Shown one piece after another: positions 1-31,331 of a stretch of 64,000 nt of DNA (position 1 is its first letter; the number at the start of each line of letters is the position of its first letter). The position numbers were made by a program, and so were the translations under genes. Under the pieces are notes generated by a model that was not told where the DNA came from, searched no databases, and was given only the letters and a program-made list of their open reading frames with translations. Location: NCBI RefSeq assembly GCF_014805685.1, contig NC_060885.1, forward strand, positions 13,706,632-13,770,631, written 5' to 3'. Source of the DNA: Silurus meridionalis (taxonomy: Eukaryota > Chordata > Actinopteri > Siluriformes > Siluridae).

Positions 1-17339
<17,339 letters not shown>

Positions 17340-17340
<1 letters not shown>

Positions 17341-19560
17341 CTAGCCAGGTTTTTCACCTAGCAATCTGGGATCTATCTTGGGAACGCTTAAAAATTCTAT
17401 TTAAAATTTTTTAGAAAGTTTTTAGAAAATACATTTTATTATAGAGGTCTTCAGTTTGCCTTTCCGGGTTAAACCCAACAATGGGTTCCATGTAGAATCC
17501 CTTTAGAAATTTGGATTATTTAACCATCAGTATTCGTGAGAAGCTCTTTTATCTAAAAATGTAACTTGTGTTAGCTGACTATTTCAGGTTTCATCTTAGA
17601 AATGGTCCTTTGGTTTCTTTCAGTGGGTTAACCCTCAGAAGAACCTGTTGTTTCTTCATATGAGAAAGAGGCTCCATGTAGAAAAGCTTTAGGAAGTGTC
17701 GAAAAACATCCAAAATTATTTCCCATTGGCATAAAGTGTGCAGTTAAGGGCAAATATTCTTATTCATATCACCCAGCCATCTACAACAAATAGCAATTTA
17801 AAAAAAAGATGGCAGCTATATTTGTGACAAAAGGTTGTACACAAAATAACTGAATGCTTGAAAAGTCTTTGCAGGACAATAAAGTGAGATACTGTAAACC
17901 ACATTGTGCTGAAATTATACATTAAGTATGCTCTTAATGACTCCATGCACTTCTCAAAGGCATACAACATAATCAGTTACAGTCTGTAGGCATGCTCATG
18001 ACATTTCTCATTAAACAATTTGCATGAACAGATGGTAGGGTTAGGCCCATGAATTCAATTATTTTATTAAAACTGAATTTGCATCTATATAACACTGCTT
18101 CTGGCCTTATCCCACGGGTCTTGTCAGTTTCTGGTAACATGTCTGACAGTACTTGCAACACTTAAATGGTTTTCAGCTACCAAAATAGAATCCAGTAACT
18201 TTCTCTAAAGGTCATATGTATACTGAATTATTAAATCATTCATATGTGATAATACATAATACAAATGTTAACTATTCCTTTAAAGGTACAAATGCATGGA
18301 ACTGTGACGGTCAATTTACTTGACAGTTTCATTAGAACATATTTAAGATGCACTGCTCTGTCTATAAAGATAAATATACACTATTATATGCTTGAAGCAA
18401 AAATACTGTACAGTACATTTTAAATTAGAGAAAAAAAATTGCAATTATGTCAAGAACCAAATTACCATATACATATCCGCCTATCCACCTGATCTATAAA
18501 AAAACTTTTAGGAAGCAACACATTTGCATGATTCATAGTTACTGTTCTTCCTCATTTACTTTTTTAGGGTAGCTTAGGTGTAACCTCCCCAAGCCAGGAT
18601 TGAACTTCTCTGGTGTAGAGGCATTAAACAAATGAAATAAACTGAAAATTAAATAAACTGAATGTGATAGAAAGTGTGTTTTTTTTTTTTGATTTGCTGT
18701 GCGCCCTTTATGTGTTTCACCCACTAGGAAGTGCAATGTACCGGTATTGCATGTTTGCAATTAATTCACTTATAATCAAATATGTAGATAGAATTTACAA
18801 GTCATTACATGCATTTATAACTAACAATTATTTATTGTCACAAACAAAATTTTGAGCAAATATAACAATGCATTTTAGTGTTTAAAATAACACTCTCTGA
18901 TGTCTATAACCCTTCTAGCTAAAATTTTAATACAGATTGAATCAAACAAACTCCAGTGATGCTGCTCTCACTTGTTTGGATCCTCAGATGTCCATGTTGT
19001 AATGTTCTAAGCTAATTATTCTTTTTTGAAGTTGTAATGTCAACAAGACTGAGTTTTTACATGCTTTGTATTTATGGGAACTGCTTTACATTGTCCCATT
19101 GTTTCTGCATTCAGCCATGTTTCCACAGCAACCTGGCTGAAAGCAGAGAACAAGAGCTGCAAAGAGGCGAATAACAGCACTCACTCATACAACACAGCAA
19201 ACTGACATTTTAATGGTCCGCCCACCAGAGGGAAGGCAATGTCATCAGGAGGCCACAACACACACAACCTCATATACACTCACGAGTACTATAATGCAGT
19301 AAGTTAGAGATTTGAACTGTGTGACAGACCATGTGTGCTCACGTTTAAAGTGAGAGACATTATGAGGCAAAACCAGGAATGCAGCAGTTAATGCTGAATT
19401 AAAGAGGGAAAATAATGTTTTGACCAGCTTATGTCATGGATATACATGGCATTTACTAAAATACAAGAGTGAATAATTGTGTGAATGGAGTGTATGTGTG
19501 TGAATATCACTGATGAAGCCGATGTGTTATTTGAATTATTTGAGTATTTACAGATGTGTT

Positions 19561-19610
<50 letters not shown>

Positions 19611-20040
19611 AAATAGTGTTTTATATGGTGCATGGTGAGAATGTGTTGCTCTCTGATGTCTCTGAGTCTGTAGAGAGATTCCTGGATAATTAACTGCTTA
19701 ATGATTTTTATTCTGATATTTAAAAAGTGGGTCAATGAGCTACTGCTCCAGCATGTGACCTAAAGTTCAGAAATCTCCTCCTACCGAAACTTCTTAAAAA
19801 TACCCACACCTGCTGCGTTGCAGTTTCTATACATTAATGCAATTCTTTATTCCAAGGAGGTGCACTGAAATATTTTGATTTGTGCCCAGTAGGTTAATAC
19901 CACATTTGCAATCCAAAAGTTTGCTAGTCTATTTTACTAGTCAAATAGTCTCTAAGAAAGCATTATGATCAACTTTTTGTGTTTGCCGAAGAAGTCGAAG
20001 GAGAGGAGAAAGACGTCTACAGAGACAGCAGGGAAAGAAG
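17340..20040. other. intergenic DNA upstream of trim9
   Basis: AT-rich sequence between the divergent genes trim9 and tmx1. The only clear feature is (GT)n at about 19562-19610. No coding sequence was recognised. Confidence 0.6.
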
Positions 20041-20049
20041 ACATGAAGG

Positions 20050-20355
20050 AGAGTGGAGGTTCGGGTTGGTACTTTAAATGTTGGTACTATGACTGTAAAG
20101 GGAGAGAGAAAGGGAGATAAGATGTAGCAGAGAAAGGTAGACATGTGTGCTTAGGAGATTAAGTGGAAAGGGAGTAAAGCCAGGAACATTGGAGGTGGCT
20201 TTAAACTGTTCAATCAAGGTGTGGATAGAAAGAGAAATGGTGTAGGGGTGATTCTAAAAGAAGAGTTTAGTAAGAGTGTAGTGGAGGTGAAGAGAGTTTC
20301 TGATAGGGCGATGAACGTGAAGCTGGAAGTTGAAGGGGTGATAATAAATGTCATC
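20050..20355 (+). mobile_element. RTE-like LINE fragment, endonuclease region
   Basis: Translation gives the start of an AP-endonuclease domain (VGTLNVGTMT), then RNGVGVILKEEFSKSV and VKRVSDRAMNVKLEVEGV, a pattern I associate with RTE-clade LINE proteins. It is interrupted by stops and frameshifts and lacks the reverse transcriptase, so it is a short dead fragment. Confidence 0.65.
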
Positions 20356-21321
20356 AAGAAGAACACAAGGCTGTCTTTTAGCCAGCAAATAATGGCTGAC
20401 TCAATGTTGCAACCTTCAGAATCTCTGGTATAGAGGAATCAAGCAAATAAAAATAAATGGAGCATGATAGAGTGTGCTGTTAGAAATGTTTTGCAGTTAT
20501 TTGAAAAATACAAAGTATGCAGCAGCAGCAAACAATTTGACCCTCTAGCACATCTCTTTTTTATTTATGCAGATTTTCTCACAGATAAAAGTATGTTTAC
20601 TGGATAACTGCAGTGTAATTTGAATGAGAAGACAGCAGTTCATTTATCATCCTTGCACACTCTGTATCTTCATACATCACTGTCCTACTCCACATGTACA
20701 TACTCACATATCATGCTTTCTTGATTTAACACATGGCTTCTTTACATCTTAAAACATTGTGTAGGTGTCAGTCATCTCAGCAGATTACCTTTTGAAAGCA
20801 CAGTATTTAAATAAGATCTCTGTATATAAGCACAGGATGCTTATGTTCCTTGTCAATCAATAATAAGGGCACAGCTATCATGTTAATTGACAAGGATTAA
20901 AGTAGCTGGGCTACTGGTAATTTAATTGTTATACCTATTACACAGTGAATACACTGCAATAAGCTATGGCAATAAGCTATAGTAAATATTTTTAAGCTTT
21001 GTTGATCTGGTGACTAATAAACTGATGCACGGAGCCTAAAATAGAAGCCATCACTTATACTTAAGCTCTTATGAAATGAATTCCTGATGAAAAAACTTTA
21101 ATCTGATTTGAGACTAATTAAGAACACCATCTTCAGAGCAGCTGAAGAATTAAGAGGGAGAAAGAGTTGCATTAGCATTGTTGCTGTTCAAACCATTGCA
21201 TCCTAAATTAAAAAATGTCTGCTATTTAACAAATGGACAATGTTTAGGAGAGAATTTACTGTGAATGATGTATAGATAAATGAGAATACGGGTGAGAGTA
21301 AAAATTGGTCTAAGATGCCTA

Positions 21322-21578
21322 ATTGGGGAGTTGTAGCTCAGTGTTAAAGGTACTGGATTACTGATTGGAAGGTCGGGGGTTCAAGCCCCGGTATCGCCAA
21401 GATGACACTCTTTGGCCCTTGAGCAAGGCCCTTAATCCTCTTGGCTTTAGGGGCACTGTATCATGGCCGACCCTGCTCTCTGACCCCAGGTTCCAAGCAA
21501 GATGGGATATGCGAAGAACAAATTTCACTGTGCTGTAATGTATATGTGACAAATAAAGGCTATTCTATTCTAATTCTC
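21322..21578 (+). mobile_element. tRNA-derived SINE
   Basis: The 5' end looks like a tRNA gene: a box A-like TAGCTCAGTGTTAAAGG and a box B-like GGTTCAAGCCCC, spaced as in an RNA polymerase III internal promoter. A conserved-looking body follows (CCTTGAGCAAGGCCCTTAA, GGGGCACTGTATCATGGC, AATTTCACTGTGCTGTAATG), ending in ACAAATAAAGGC and a short CTATT-type tail. It does not fold as a complete tRNA, so it is a retroposon and not a tRNA gene. Confidence 0.8.
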
Positions 21579-22501
21579 AAAAACCTTTGAACAAGACCCT
21601 AATCCCTAAATTGCTCACTTTTATCCTGTCTCAAGTGTATTCCACTTTAAATATTATGTGTAAATATGTATTTGTTTTATTTATTTAATGGTATGGGTAA
21701 TGAGTGAGCTTTCTTTTAGTCTTCCATTAACATTTTCTAGAATTATGAAATGCACTGAGAAGGTCAGTGTCTGCAATCTTTCATCTAATCTCTCGAGATA
21801 CACTGATCTAGAGAATTGGGTTGTCAGGTCATAAACTCCCTTATGGAAAATGAAACACAAAAACCTGAACAGTCACCTGAAAGGTTTTGCCATAGATTTC
21901 AAAATCTTTACTAAATTAGCATCTCACATAAAATTACTCCCAGTCTTACAGAAGAACAATACATTGCAATTACTGTCTTACAAAGAATGCTTTACAGAAC
22001 TGCATTACTCAAAGTGCACTTTACATTTCATGCTACTTCCAAGAAAAGAAGTATAGAAATGTATATACTTTTGATACTTTCCCATGTGTTTGTACTGTAA
22101 TTTGTATATTTGCAGTAGTATATTGAATATACCCAGGACTAACTGGTAGATAAGAGGGCTAAAACACAATTAGTCAGACTGTCTATCTGTATTTGGCTTC
22201 TCCTCCAAAACATGAAAAAACAAAAAAAAACCCTAACCCTGGTTTTGACTGTATTTTATATGCCGCTTTTAAATCTCTGCTGATGTTGCCCATTTGTGTG
22301 CTATATTTAATGTTACCACATAACTACATCTGTTCAAATAGCACAGATATCTAGAAAAACTCTATTCAGGTGGATAGTGACTTCAGTTAGTGATGAAGAT
22401 GCTCCTTTGATGTGGATGTTACACTATGTTTCTGTATTGAAGCAGTTTCCAGAAACCAAAATGTACCTGTTGATGTAATGCTCTCCTCAGACTGAGAAAG
22501 T

Positions 22502-22560
<59 letters not shown>

Positions 22561-23616
22561 CACATGAAGGGTCTTTTACACACCTATGAAACACTTTGCT
22601 CTGTTTTCTTATGCATTTCTTTTCTTTTTTTTTTTTAAGATGAAATCTGAAAAAACAGCTGCCAAAATCAGTAAAAGTCTGGTGTAGGCCTTTTGCAGTC
22701 TTTTTTTTTTAGTTACATTTAACACGCATTCAGATCATCCAGGTCTCTATTAAAAACGCTGTAAGAATAAAGTAAGTCCTGCATACGTTAATGCTTCAGA
22801 TGAGGTGTGTCATAAATATATATTTTTTTTATAATTGTCAAAAAAATCCCAGTCTGTGAATATTACAACCCAATATAGGCAGTTATGTAATAATCACGTA
22901 TCATGATATAATATCATGAATCAACACAAGAAGCTTATTCATAAAGCCCCTGAGATGTATGTGTGGGTGACACAGTGCTGATATGCAGTTACTTTGGTAT
23001 GGTGGTTTATTTCTGTGTGTTTTAGAGAATGCCTGATACAGAGAGAAGAGGCAGCCCCTTGCGCAACCGTTCGTGTGTGTGCATGTCACAGGGAGAGAGA
23101 GGGAGAAAGTGATTAGAGGGAGTGAGTGGTTATTCTACCTACTTCTTCCTATTCATGCGGTCTGCATAGTTCTGGCATTTTCTCTCCTCCTACTCATATC
23201 CTGTGAATCAAGCGCATGTCCTACGTCAGTAAGCTTTTCTCTGTATTTTAGTGCTCTCCAAATATGGCCATGCTTGGGAAGATATCACCTATTCAGCTTA
23301 TTCTTTATTATCCAGTAGTTGGGGTTTAATGAGAAAAGCCTAAAACCATAATTTCTAGACCAGAATGAAACTCATGATTTATCTTTAAACTCATTAACCG
23401 TGGTCATATTCTCAAACCGTCGTTTATTATTATCACATTCCTGGAGCAATTACATGGCTACTATGTAAGTGTGTGTTTTATTTGCTTAACTATATTTTAT
23501 TTTCTCTCTCAAAACAATTGTTTTATGTACTTTGAAGCTCACAGTCTCACACTTATTAGTATTAGAGCAGGGCAGAGAATTCAGAGACACAAGAAAGCAT
23601 TACACGTTAGCAATTC

Positions 23617-23657
<41 letters not shown>

Positions 23658-23744
23658 TTTCAAATGATCTCATTAACACTTACACTTTCTAAGGTTAGTG
23701 CAGACTCTGTCTATGCTTGACATCAGTAGTGTTTAATCATTAAA

Positions 23745-23799
<55 letters not shown>

Positions 23800-23815
23800 A
23801 GGGTAAGAATTTAAG
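21579..23815. other. intergenic DNA, no gene recognised
   Basis: Contains the (AG)n tract, (AC)n at about 23621-23655 and (GT)n at 23749-23798. Frames of up to about 80 codons lack recognisable domains and look like chance frames. Confidence 0.55.
22505..22559. repeat. (AG)n microsatellite
   Basis: About 27 perfect AG units in intergenic DNA between trim9 and tmx1. Confidence 0.97.
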
Positions 23816-24150
23816 TTTGAGTTTGACACGGCCCGAATTGTGGTGGCTAGACAACTGGGTCAGAGCATCTCCACAACTGCAGGTCTTGTGGGCTGTTCCC
23901 AGTCTGCAGTGGTCAATATCTATCAAAAGTGGTCCAAGAAAGGAACAGTGGTGAACCGGCGTCAGTATAATGGGCGGCCAAGGCTCACTGATGCACATGG
24001 AGAGCAAAGGTTGGCCTGTGTGGTCCAATCCAACCAATGAGCTACTGTAGCTCAAATTGCTGAAGGAGTAAATGCTGTTAATGCAAATTCAGAGCTGTTT
24101 TGGCAGCAAAAGGGGGACCAACACAATATTAGGCAGGTGGTCATAATGTT
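23816..24150 (+). mobile_element. internally deleted Tc1-like element
   Basis: Translates as the N-terminal helix-turn-helix region of a Tc1-type transposase: ARIVVARQLGQSISTTAGLVG, then SQSAVVNIYQKWSKKGT and RQYNGRPRLTDAHGEQRL. It then jumps from the HTH part to 3'-terminal phrases (CAAAAGGGGGACCAACAC, GGTGGTCATAATGTTATG), so the catalytic core is missing. The left end abuts a (GT)n tract; a (TA)n tract lies just right at 24175-24223. Non-autonomous. Confidence 0.8.
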
Positions 24151-24171
24151 ATGCTAGATATCCACAGAAAA

Positions 24172-24231
<60 letters not shown>

Positions 24232-25239
24232 TGCCTTTCTATTCAGTCCATCTGTGCACATCACTGTTGGAGAGCTACAAGCAGTATTCCCAGCTACAAG
24301 CTACAAGCAGTATTCCCAAAGGAATACAAACATTTTGTATGTGCATGCTATGCGGATGCGGATTAAATGGTTATATGTTGTTTTGCTGCCCTCTGCTGGA
24401 GCAAGGCAACTCACTAACTGTAGTATGACGTTTCTTTACTCTTCTCTTAATCCCTAATTCCCTAAACCAGGAGTGTACGATTGAAAAAGTATATAGTATC
24501 GTAACATCCTTTGCTCAAATTGTGATAGAACCAACACATATTAAATCATTAGCAAATTATTCGCCCAGATATTTAGAATCATAATGTAAGTTTACTTTAC
24601 TTTAGTTTGGCTAGTTATCATATACATACTATTACAATTCTAATTCCAACTGATAAAGTAGCAACTTATTGCCATATAGTAAGATTGGTTATATTTACTT
24701 CACTAAGTATTTCTAATTAACAGATTTAAACAATGCTAAAATTATGACTGAACACTAAGTAATGCCAGAGGATGTTGGCATAAGCTATTTCAATTCTAAG
24801 TAAAGCTGGCCTAAGCTAATTTTCTCAAAATAGTCTTTACAATAGCTATAAACCATTATAATCTACAACAACAACAACAACAACAACAACAACTAAAAGG
24901 TGGGAGTAATTAATGAATTAATACACTTATTCTGCACTCATGAATGTCTATTCAATAGATAGACTGTCTCGAGTCTAAATATTTGTTTAGAACACAATGT
25001 AATATTATTATAAATATTAGTAATATACATGGTTGAATTCATTCATTCATTCATTCATTCAATTGATTGGTTCATTAGTTCATTATTTAGTATAGTACTG
25101 TTGATCTGTAAGTTGCATAAAAACCCCTTTAAACTATTATAAAAAGAATATTTTCCTCATTATAGAAACAAACGCAGAGCAGTTTTCATAAAAAAAGATT
25201 TGAGTTGTCAGAGAAAGCTGGCCATTTGAGTTAGACGGC
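24151..25239. other. intergenic DNA upstream of tmx1
   Basis: AT-rich. Holds (TA)n at about 24175-24223, a short direct duplication of a CTACAAGCAGTATTCCC phrase near 24280-24316, (CAA)n at about 24870-24893 and (ATTC)n at about 25036-25060. No gene recognised. Confidence 0.6.
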
Positions 25240-25424
25240 CATTCCACAGCACGGAGTCTCAAATGCCTAGTGGTTTTAAGTGTAGTTTACATTACATGAT
25301 GGAGGAAATAATTCATGTCGTCTCCTTCGTAGTGCACAAATACACCGACGCCATTTGAAACACAACCATGTCACGTGGTTTACAGTTGGACGGCAGCGAC
25401 TATCCAAAGCGGAAGTTGCTAAAC
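25240..25424 (+). promoter_or_regulatory. tmx1: tmx1 candidate promoter and 5' leader
   Basis: No TATA box. Candidate sites: a YY1-like CGCCATTT at 25349-25356, a palindromic E-box CACGTG at 25372-25377 within TCACGTGG (bHLH-ZIP type), and an ETS-like GCGGAAGT at about 25409-25416 just upstream of the start codon. This fits a TATA-less housekeeping promoter. The sites are motif matches only. Confidence 0.4.
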
Positions 25425-28400
25425 ATGGCGTCTTCAGAGAGCGGCAGGAAGAGAGAAACAAGAACAGTTTTGCAGTTAAACTTTATCTCTTTTCTGTACA
25501 CAATCGTAGTATTTTATTGTTTGTCAGTGCTGCCTGTCACGGCCAAGCGGGACAACCTGAGAGTGATCACGGACGTGAACTGGGAGGAAATCCTGACTGG
25601 GGAATGGATGATAGAATTGTGAGTTGCCGCCTCTCTCAAGTTAGCCGACATTAGCAAGAGAAAGCCAATGTGTGCTCAATGATATCTTTTAACTTCTGTG
25701 AGCAATATATCATATCGTTTTCAGAGCAGGTTTACCAAATTCTCACTCAACACTTTTTTACATGTATAAAAAAAATAATAAATTAGAGTGTGATGCTCTT
25801 TGAATAGGATCCCATTGTGGGGGAAAAAAGGGAAATGAATTGCAGAATTAATAATCCTCAGTCACATTTATCACCTCTTACATTTTTACCCATAAACAAG
25901 GTCGAAATTTCGAATAATCGTGCATAACAAATAAAAGTAGAAACGCTATGTAAAATTGTAAATTAACAATGATTTGTATATGATAATATATGTATTGATG
26001 ATGATATAGTATTCTCAATAAAACACAGTAAACATATCAAATGTTGAAACTGAGAAAATGTACTATTATATTGGGGGTAAAAATATATACATATGGTGAT
26101 TTTTTAATTTTTTATTTATTTGATGGCTGCAACATGTCTCAAAAATGTTGCCCCTATGTAGCATCCCCTTTTTTTTTTAACACCAGTCCAAATATGTCTG
26201 GGAATTGAGGAGACCAGTGGCTATAGTTTTAGGAGCGGAATGTTGTATCAGACATGAGTGAGACAGAAACAACAGTCGCTGGTCTTTTTTGTCATATTTT
26301 TCATTTCATCATGCACCAAATATTGTCATTTGGACTTTGGTTGTGACAGGACTGCAGGCAGGACAGATCAGCACCCAGACTCTTCTATTACAAAGCTATG
26401 CTAGTCTAGAGGATGCGGTGTCTATGGTTTAAAAAAAATAATGAAAAAATTTTATTTGTCTGACCACAGAACAATTTCCACTTTCCGTCATTAAATTTTA
26501 AATTAATTGTAAATTTAAAATGAGCTTTGGCCCAGAGAAGATGGTGGTGTTTCTCTATCATGTTCACATATGGATTCTTTTTAAATTATAGAGATTTAAT
26601 CGGCGTTTGTGGATGGCATGGTGAACTGTGAGATGTTTCTGTGCCCATGCAATGATTTTCAGTACAAAACCTTGGCTGATTGTAACGCAGTGCCACCTGA
26701 GAGTCTGAAGATTACAGGCATCCAGTATTGATGTTCACCTTTCTTCCAAATGCCCACAGAGATTTAGTTTTATGATTGCGTACTGTAGATGATGAGATAT
26801 AGACGGGAAATCTTTGCAGTTTTATTTTGAGTAACATTGTTCTGAAATTGTGCCGTAATTTGCGGATGCAGTAGTGAAACTCTGGCAAACTTAACTTTTG
26901 ATAGACTCTGCCTGTTTAAGATACTCTTTTTATACCCAGTCATTTAGGGATGCCTCGATGAAATAATTTTGGCTTTGCTACGATACCAGATTTAGATGAC
27001 AGTGAATTGAAAACAATTTTATTAAAATAATAATTAATAGATTCCTATCTTACCTTTGTACCAAAGTGTAACAAAAAAACATGGTGCAAACGAATGTCTC
27101 AAAATGTAAGAAATACAGAACATATTAACGTTACATTCTGACTTTAAAGTAAAAAAATGCAACTGAAGTAACAATCAATGCATGTTCATATATTTTTAAT
27201 CTTTTAACGGTTTTTCACCAATTTGGAAAGCACTGCCGCTTGCTGGCGAATCTCGGAACAGCACCGTATGAAATACCTAATTCAACAAAATTATATTGTA
27301 CCATTTGAAATATAATATATACTCTTATTTTGCCAGTACCAGCATATCACACATTCCTACAATCATGCTACCAACCTACCTATTAAGTAGCAAAATGTTC
27401 TGCCAGCTGTATCTATTTAGTAACACTTAATTTTCTTGCTCCTGTCCCAATTTTTCTGAGATGTGTTCCAAGCCATTGCATTCTGTTTTTGTTTACATTT
27501 TCACACAGCACCCCAGCTTTTAGCTCCCTGTACAACAGATTAGGCTAACATTTATATTTCTGGCATTTGGCAGATTCCTGTAGTCACTCAGGGAATTATT
27601 TAATTTATACCAGTAAAAATACGAGGGTTACACACATGCACATGCACACACATATTGCCTAAAGGGACCATTTTGTATAAAATTCCTAATATTGAAACTG
27701 CATTGCAAAAAGTTAAAGTGCTTGAGGTGGGTGATGAGTTGTATAAGACTTTTCTGTGATATTATTTGTACATTTATAAACAATACATGTTTATTATATT
27801 TATATTATATTATAATTTTGCACTCGTGGCAGTTATGCTCCGTGGTGTCCAGCTTGTCAGCAGCTACAGCCTGTATGGAATGAATTTGCAGACTGGAGTG
27901 AGGACATTGGGGTTAGCATCGCTAAAGTGGATGTAACTGAGCAGCCTGGTAAATTTATTGTTTAAACTTTATTTTATCTGGTGTTTGTGTTTGTGTTTAA
28001 GAAACAATCTCCTTCATATGTTTAATTTTGTTGCAGGTTTGAGTGGCAGGTTCATCATCACAGCTCTTCCAACCATTTACCAGTAAGTCCATGCTACTTG
28101 TGACACCTTATATTTTTATTTAAAAGGAAAAACTTTGTGATGGTTCTCAAGTGTAATGTATTTTAATGTGCTCGATAGTGTGTTGAGGTTAGTTTCATTT
28201 CCTGACAATGAGCCTATTATAACCACTTATGACTCACACACATGCTGGGGAGTTAGAGTGGGGGGTGTGTATCTGTCTGCTGAAAAGTATAAATGTTTCA
28301 TGGTAAGCTAAGATATATGCTTTGTGTATTATGTGCACTCCAGCTGTAAAGATGGAGTGTTTCGGCGGTACCAGGGTGCACGCACTAAAGAAGACTTTCT

Positions 28401-31331
28401 GAGTTTCATTGATGAGAAAAAATGGCAAAGCATCGAGCCTATTTCCACTTGGTTTGGTCCTTCCTCTTTCATGTAAGCACCATCTTACTGTGTGTCTCCG
28501 ACTCTTCTGTTTCCTTTTAGGGCATTTTGATGGTGGGTAGCACTGCTGCCTCACAGCATAGTTAAGTTACAAGGAGTACTCTTACTCTGAATCCTCCTGT
28601 CAAATCAAAAATTGTAGGCATTGACACAGAACTATTATATTTAGCAAGGAGATACTAAATTAGTAAATGCATTGGTGGCAATAATATTGAGAGATTTTAA
28701 GTATACAAATATGATATTTAGCTAATTATCCACAAAGGCTTTTTCACAACTTCATAAACTTTCATAGCTTTACTTAGTGTTACAGTAATTCTGGAGTTGA
28801 TTATATTTATATTATATTTATTATTATAAATGTATATAATTATTTTGTGCTCTGTTTTTAGGATGAATATGATGTCAGCTCTCTTTAAGCTGTCCATGTT
28901 TATCAGGGTACGAACAGTTTTATTTTAATCGACAACATTTTTATACTCGTATGGTATTTTACAGAGAACGTAAATCCATCCTATCGTATTGGTAATAAGT
29001 ATTTTTTTGGCAACATTTCTCAAGCCTTCGAGTTCTTTATTGTTATTAATAGTTTTTTTTTTTAAGGATATTGTTTCTGGCATGTAGTAACATTTTGATG
29101 TGTTACAGCAATGCCACACCTACCTGACAGAGCAAGTCGGAATTCCGGTCTGGGGTTCTTATGTAATTTTCGGCTTAGTAACTCTCTTATCGGGACTCAC
29201 CCTTGGACTGGTAAGATCACACACAGATTCACTGATACTCAACATTCAACATTAGGTTTGTAACAACTATTTCCAGTAGGGATACATTGTGTGCATGTGT
29301 TTGCCCCCTGTTAAAACTGTGGTTTATCACACCTGAGTTCAATATCTCTAGCCACACCCAGGCCTGATTTCTGCCACACCTGTTCGCTATCAAGAAATCT
29401 CTTAAATAGGACCTGCCTGACAAAGAGAAGTAGACCAAAAGATCCTCAAAAGGTAGACACCGTGCTGAGATCCAAAAAAAAATTCAGAAACAGATGAGAG
29501 AAAGTAATTGAGATCTATCAGTCAGGAAAAGGTTATAAAGCCATTTCTAAAGCTTTGGGACTCTGGTGAACCACAGTGAGAGCCATTATTCACAAATGGC
29601 AAAAACATGGAACAGTGGAGAACCTTCCCAGGAGTAGCCGGCCGACCAAAATTACTCCAAGAGCACAACGACGACTCATCAAAGGGTTCTGCAGCAGGAC
29701 AGTGATCCAAAGCACACCAGCAAGTCCACCTATGAATGGCTGAAGAAAAACAAAATTAAGACTTTGGAGTGGCCTAGTCAAAGTCCTGACCTGACCTGAA
29801 TTTTATTGAGATGCTGTGATGACATTAAAAAGGCGGTGTAGGCTCGAAAACCCTCCAGTGTGGCCAAATTATAACAATTCTGCATAGATGAGTGGAACAA
29901 AATTCCTCCACAGCGCTGTAACAGACTCATTGCAAGTTATCACAAACGGTGGCCCAACCAGTTATTAGGTTTAGGTGGCAAACACTTTCACACTGGGCCA
30001 TGTAGTTTTGGATTTTGTTTTCCCCCAATAATAAAAACCTTAATTAAAAAACTGCATGTTCTGTTCACTTATCTTTTACATATATTTAAATTAGTTTGAT
30101 GATCTAAAACATTAAAGTGTGACAAACATGCAAAAAAAAAAAAAAATCAGGACGGGGCAAACACTTTTTCACACCATTGCATATACATACAATTTTATAT
30201 AAAAAAAATAATATATATATATAAACAAATATAATTTATAGGACAGTAAATCTATACCGCTATACAAGCTATACATTTGACTACTCTTAAATATATCCAA
30301 GTTTCATTTCTATAGTATTGTTCCTTGTGAAGGGTATACTCACTTTTGTGAGATACTGTGTGTAAGCGGTATTTGTACTTAATAATCTTCATTTGGGAAA
30401 AGGCTGAATCGCATAAATAAGTGGAGATACTTAGCCTGCTGGAGTTTTGCAGTAGCTCGCACACGTTTGACTGCGCGTGAGTAGTGACCCGTGTGTTAGA
30501 AGAGTCCTCACAGGCCACCCTGTACATCAGTCAAGGGGCAAATGCCATAGGAAGGATAGATGACAGACTAATATCTACATTTTTATTGGCATGTGATTTA
30601 CTGATTGTGTTTTGGTGATAATTTCCACCAAAGGGAAATCTCAAACATTTAGAAACAGAAATTGACTGTGATGATGTAAAATGGAATTTGACTACTTAAT
30701 TACTAATATAAATACTGTCACTTTACGACCATTTGGAACACAGTGGGATTTTTCAAACTCTAAGCTTTACAGACTGATGCCAAATGTCTTACTTAAGTGA
30801 AGAGGTTGTTAAGACCCTTACTGGAAGTTACTCTATAATAATAATAAAAAATGTATACAATAACCTGGATTTATCCAGATTTTCTTCACAAAGGTCAATT
30901 AACCAAAAGGTTAAGGTTTGATAGATATACCTAGAAATGTTCTCTTCATCTCTCTGTCTTTTTCCCCACAGGTGCTGGTGTTTTTCGCTGATTTTGTATT
31001 TCCATCACGCCGCTTTTCTTCTTCTGCCTACCATCATAGTGAGTGTGTTAAAAAGCATCTCTGGTACCTTAAAATGACCAAATGACATTCCTCTGTGTTT
31101 TTGGTATATGACTTAAGGATTTGCTGTGTGTTGTGTGTTTGAGCAGAGAGGCACGCAATGGAGCAGGCACGCCTTCGGCAGCAGCTGGAGGAAGAGCAGG
31201 AAGCTGATGGAGAAGAAGAGGAGGATGAAGATGAATATGTTGGAAGTGGGGAGAAGTGGAGCAGCGAAGGTGTAAAAGAGGACACTGTGAGGAGGAGAGC
31301 AGTGGGAGGAGATGAGGAGGAGGACACCTAG
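25425..31331 (+). CDS. tmx1: TMX1, thioredoxin-related transmembrane protein 1
   Basis: ER-membrane protein disulfide isomerase acting mainly on membrane-bound clients. Coding exons: 25425-25618, 27833-27948, 28037-28082, 28344-28472, 28862-28907, 29109-29210, 30972-31038 and 31147-31331 (TAG). They total 885 bases (294 residues; I recall human TMX1 as 280), all with GT/AG borders and agreeing phases. The start at 25425 (AAAC before ATGG) gives a hydrophobic signal/anchor segment after about 17 polar residues, [20 protein letters not shown] thioredoxin fold follows: [11 protein letters not shown], the active site [12 protein letters not shown] with the CPAC motif typical of TMX1, [13 protein letters not shown], and the cis-proline region TALPTIYHCKDG. 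A membrane span is encoded by exons 6-7 ([20 protein letters not shown]). The tail is acidic and rich in Glu/Asp. No lesions seen. Confidence 0.96.
25619..27832 (+). other. tmx1: tmx1 intron 1 with a possible DNA-transposon fragment
   Basis: AT-rich. The segment at about 26130-26940 and a phrase near 27440-27480 (CTGTCCCAATTTTTCTGAGATGTGTT) resemble terminal parts of a DNA transposon seen in fish genomes, but no transposase frame is visible and the family is unassigned. No gene on either strand. Confidence 0.4.
29235..30175 (+). mobile_element. Tc1-like element, internally deleted, in tmx1 intron 6
   Basis: Left part: Tc1 5' region with phrases such as CACACCTGAGTTCAATATCTC, then a degraded transposase N-terminus (AGATCTATCAGTCAGGAAAAGG, CTGGTGAACCACAGTGAGAG). 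It then jumps from CGACGACTCATC to AAAGGGTTCTGCAGCAGGACAGTGATCC, the 3' part around [16 protein letters not shown], followed by [11 protein letters not shown]. It ends with CAAACACTTTTTCACACCATTGC, resembling the left end in inverted orientation. The DDE core is lost, so it cannot move by itself. It sits inside the intron and leaves the splice sites untouched. Confidence 0.85.

Noticed and set aside
21322..21400. Possible tRNA gene (box A and box B present)
   Set aside because: No complete cloverleaf, and a SINE body with a short repeat tail follows; it is a tRNA-derived SINE.
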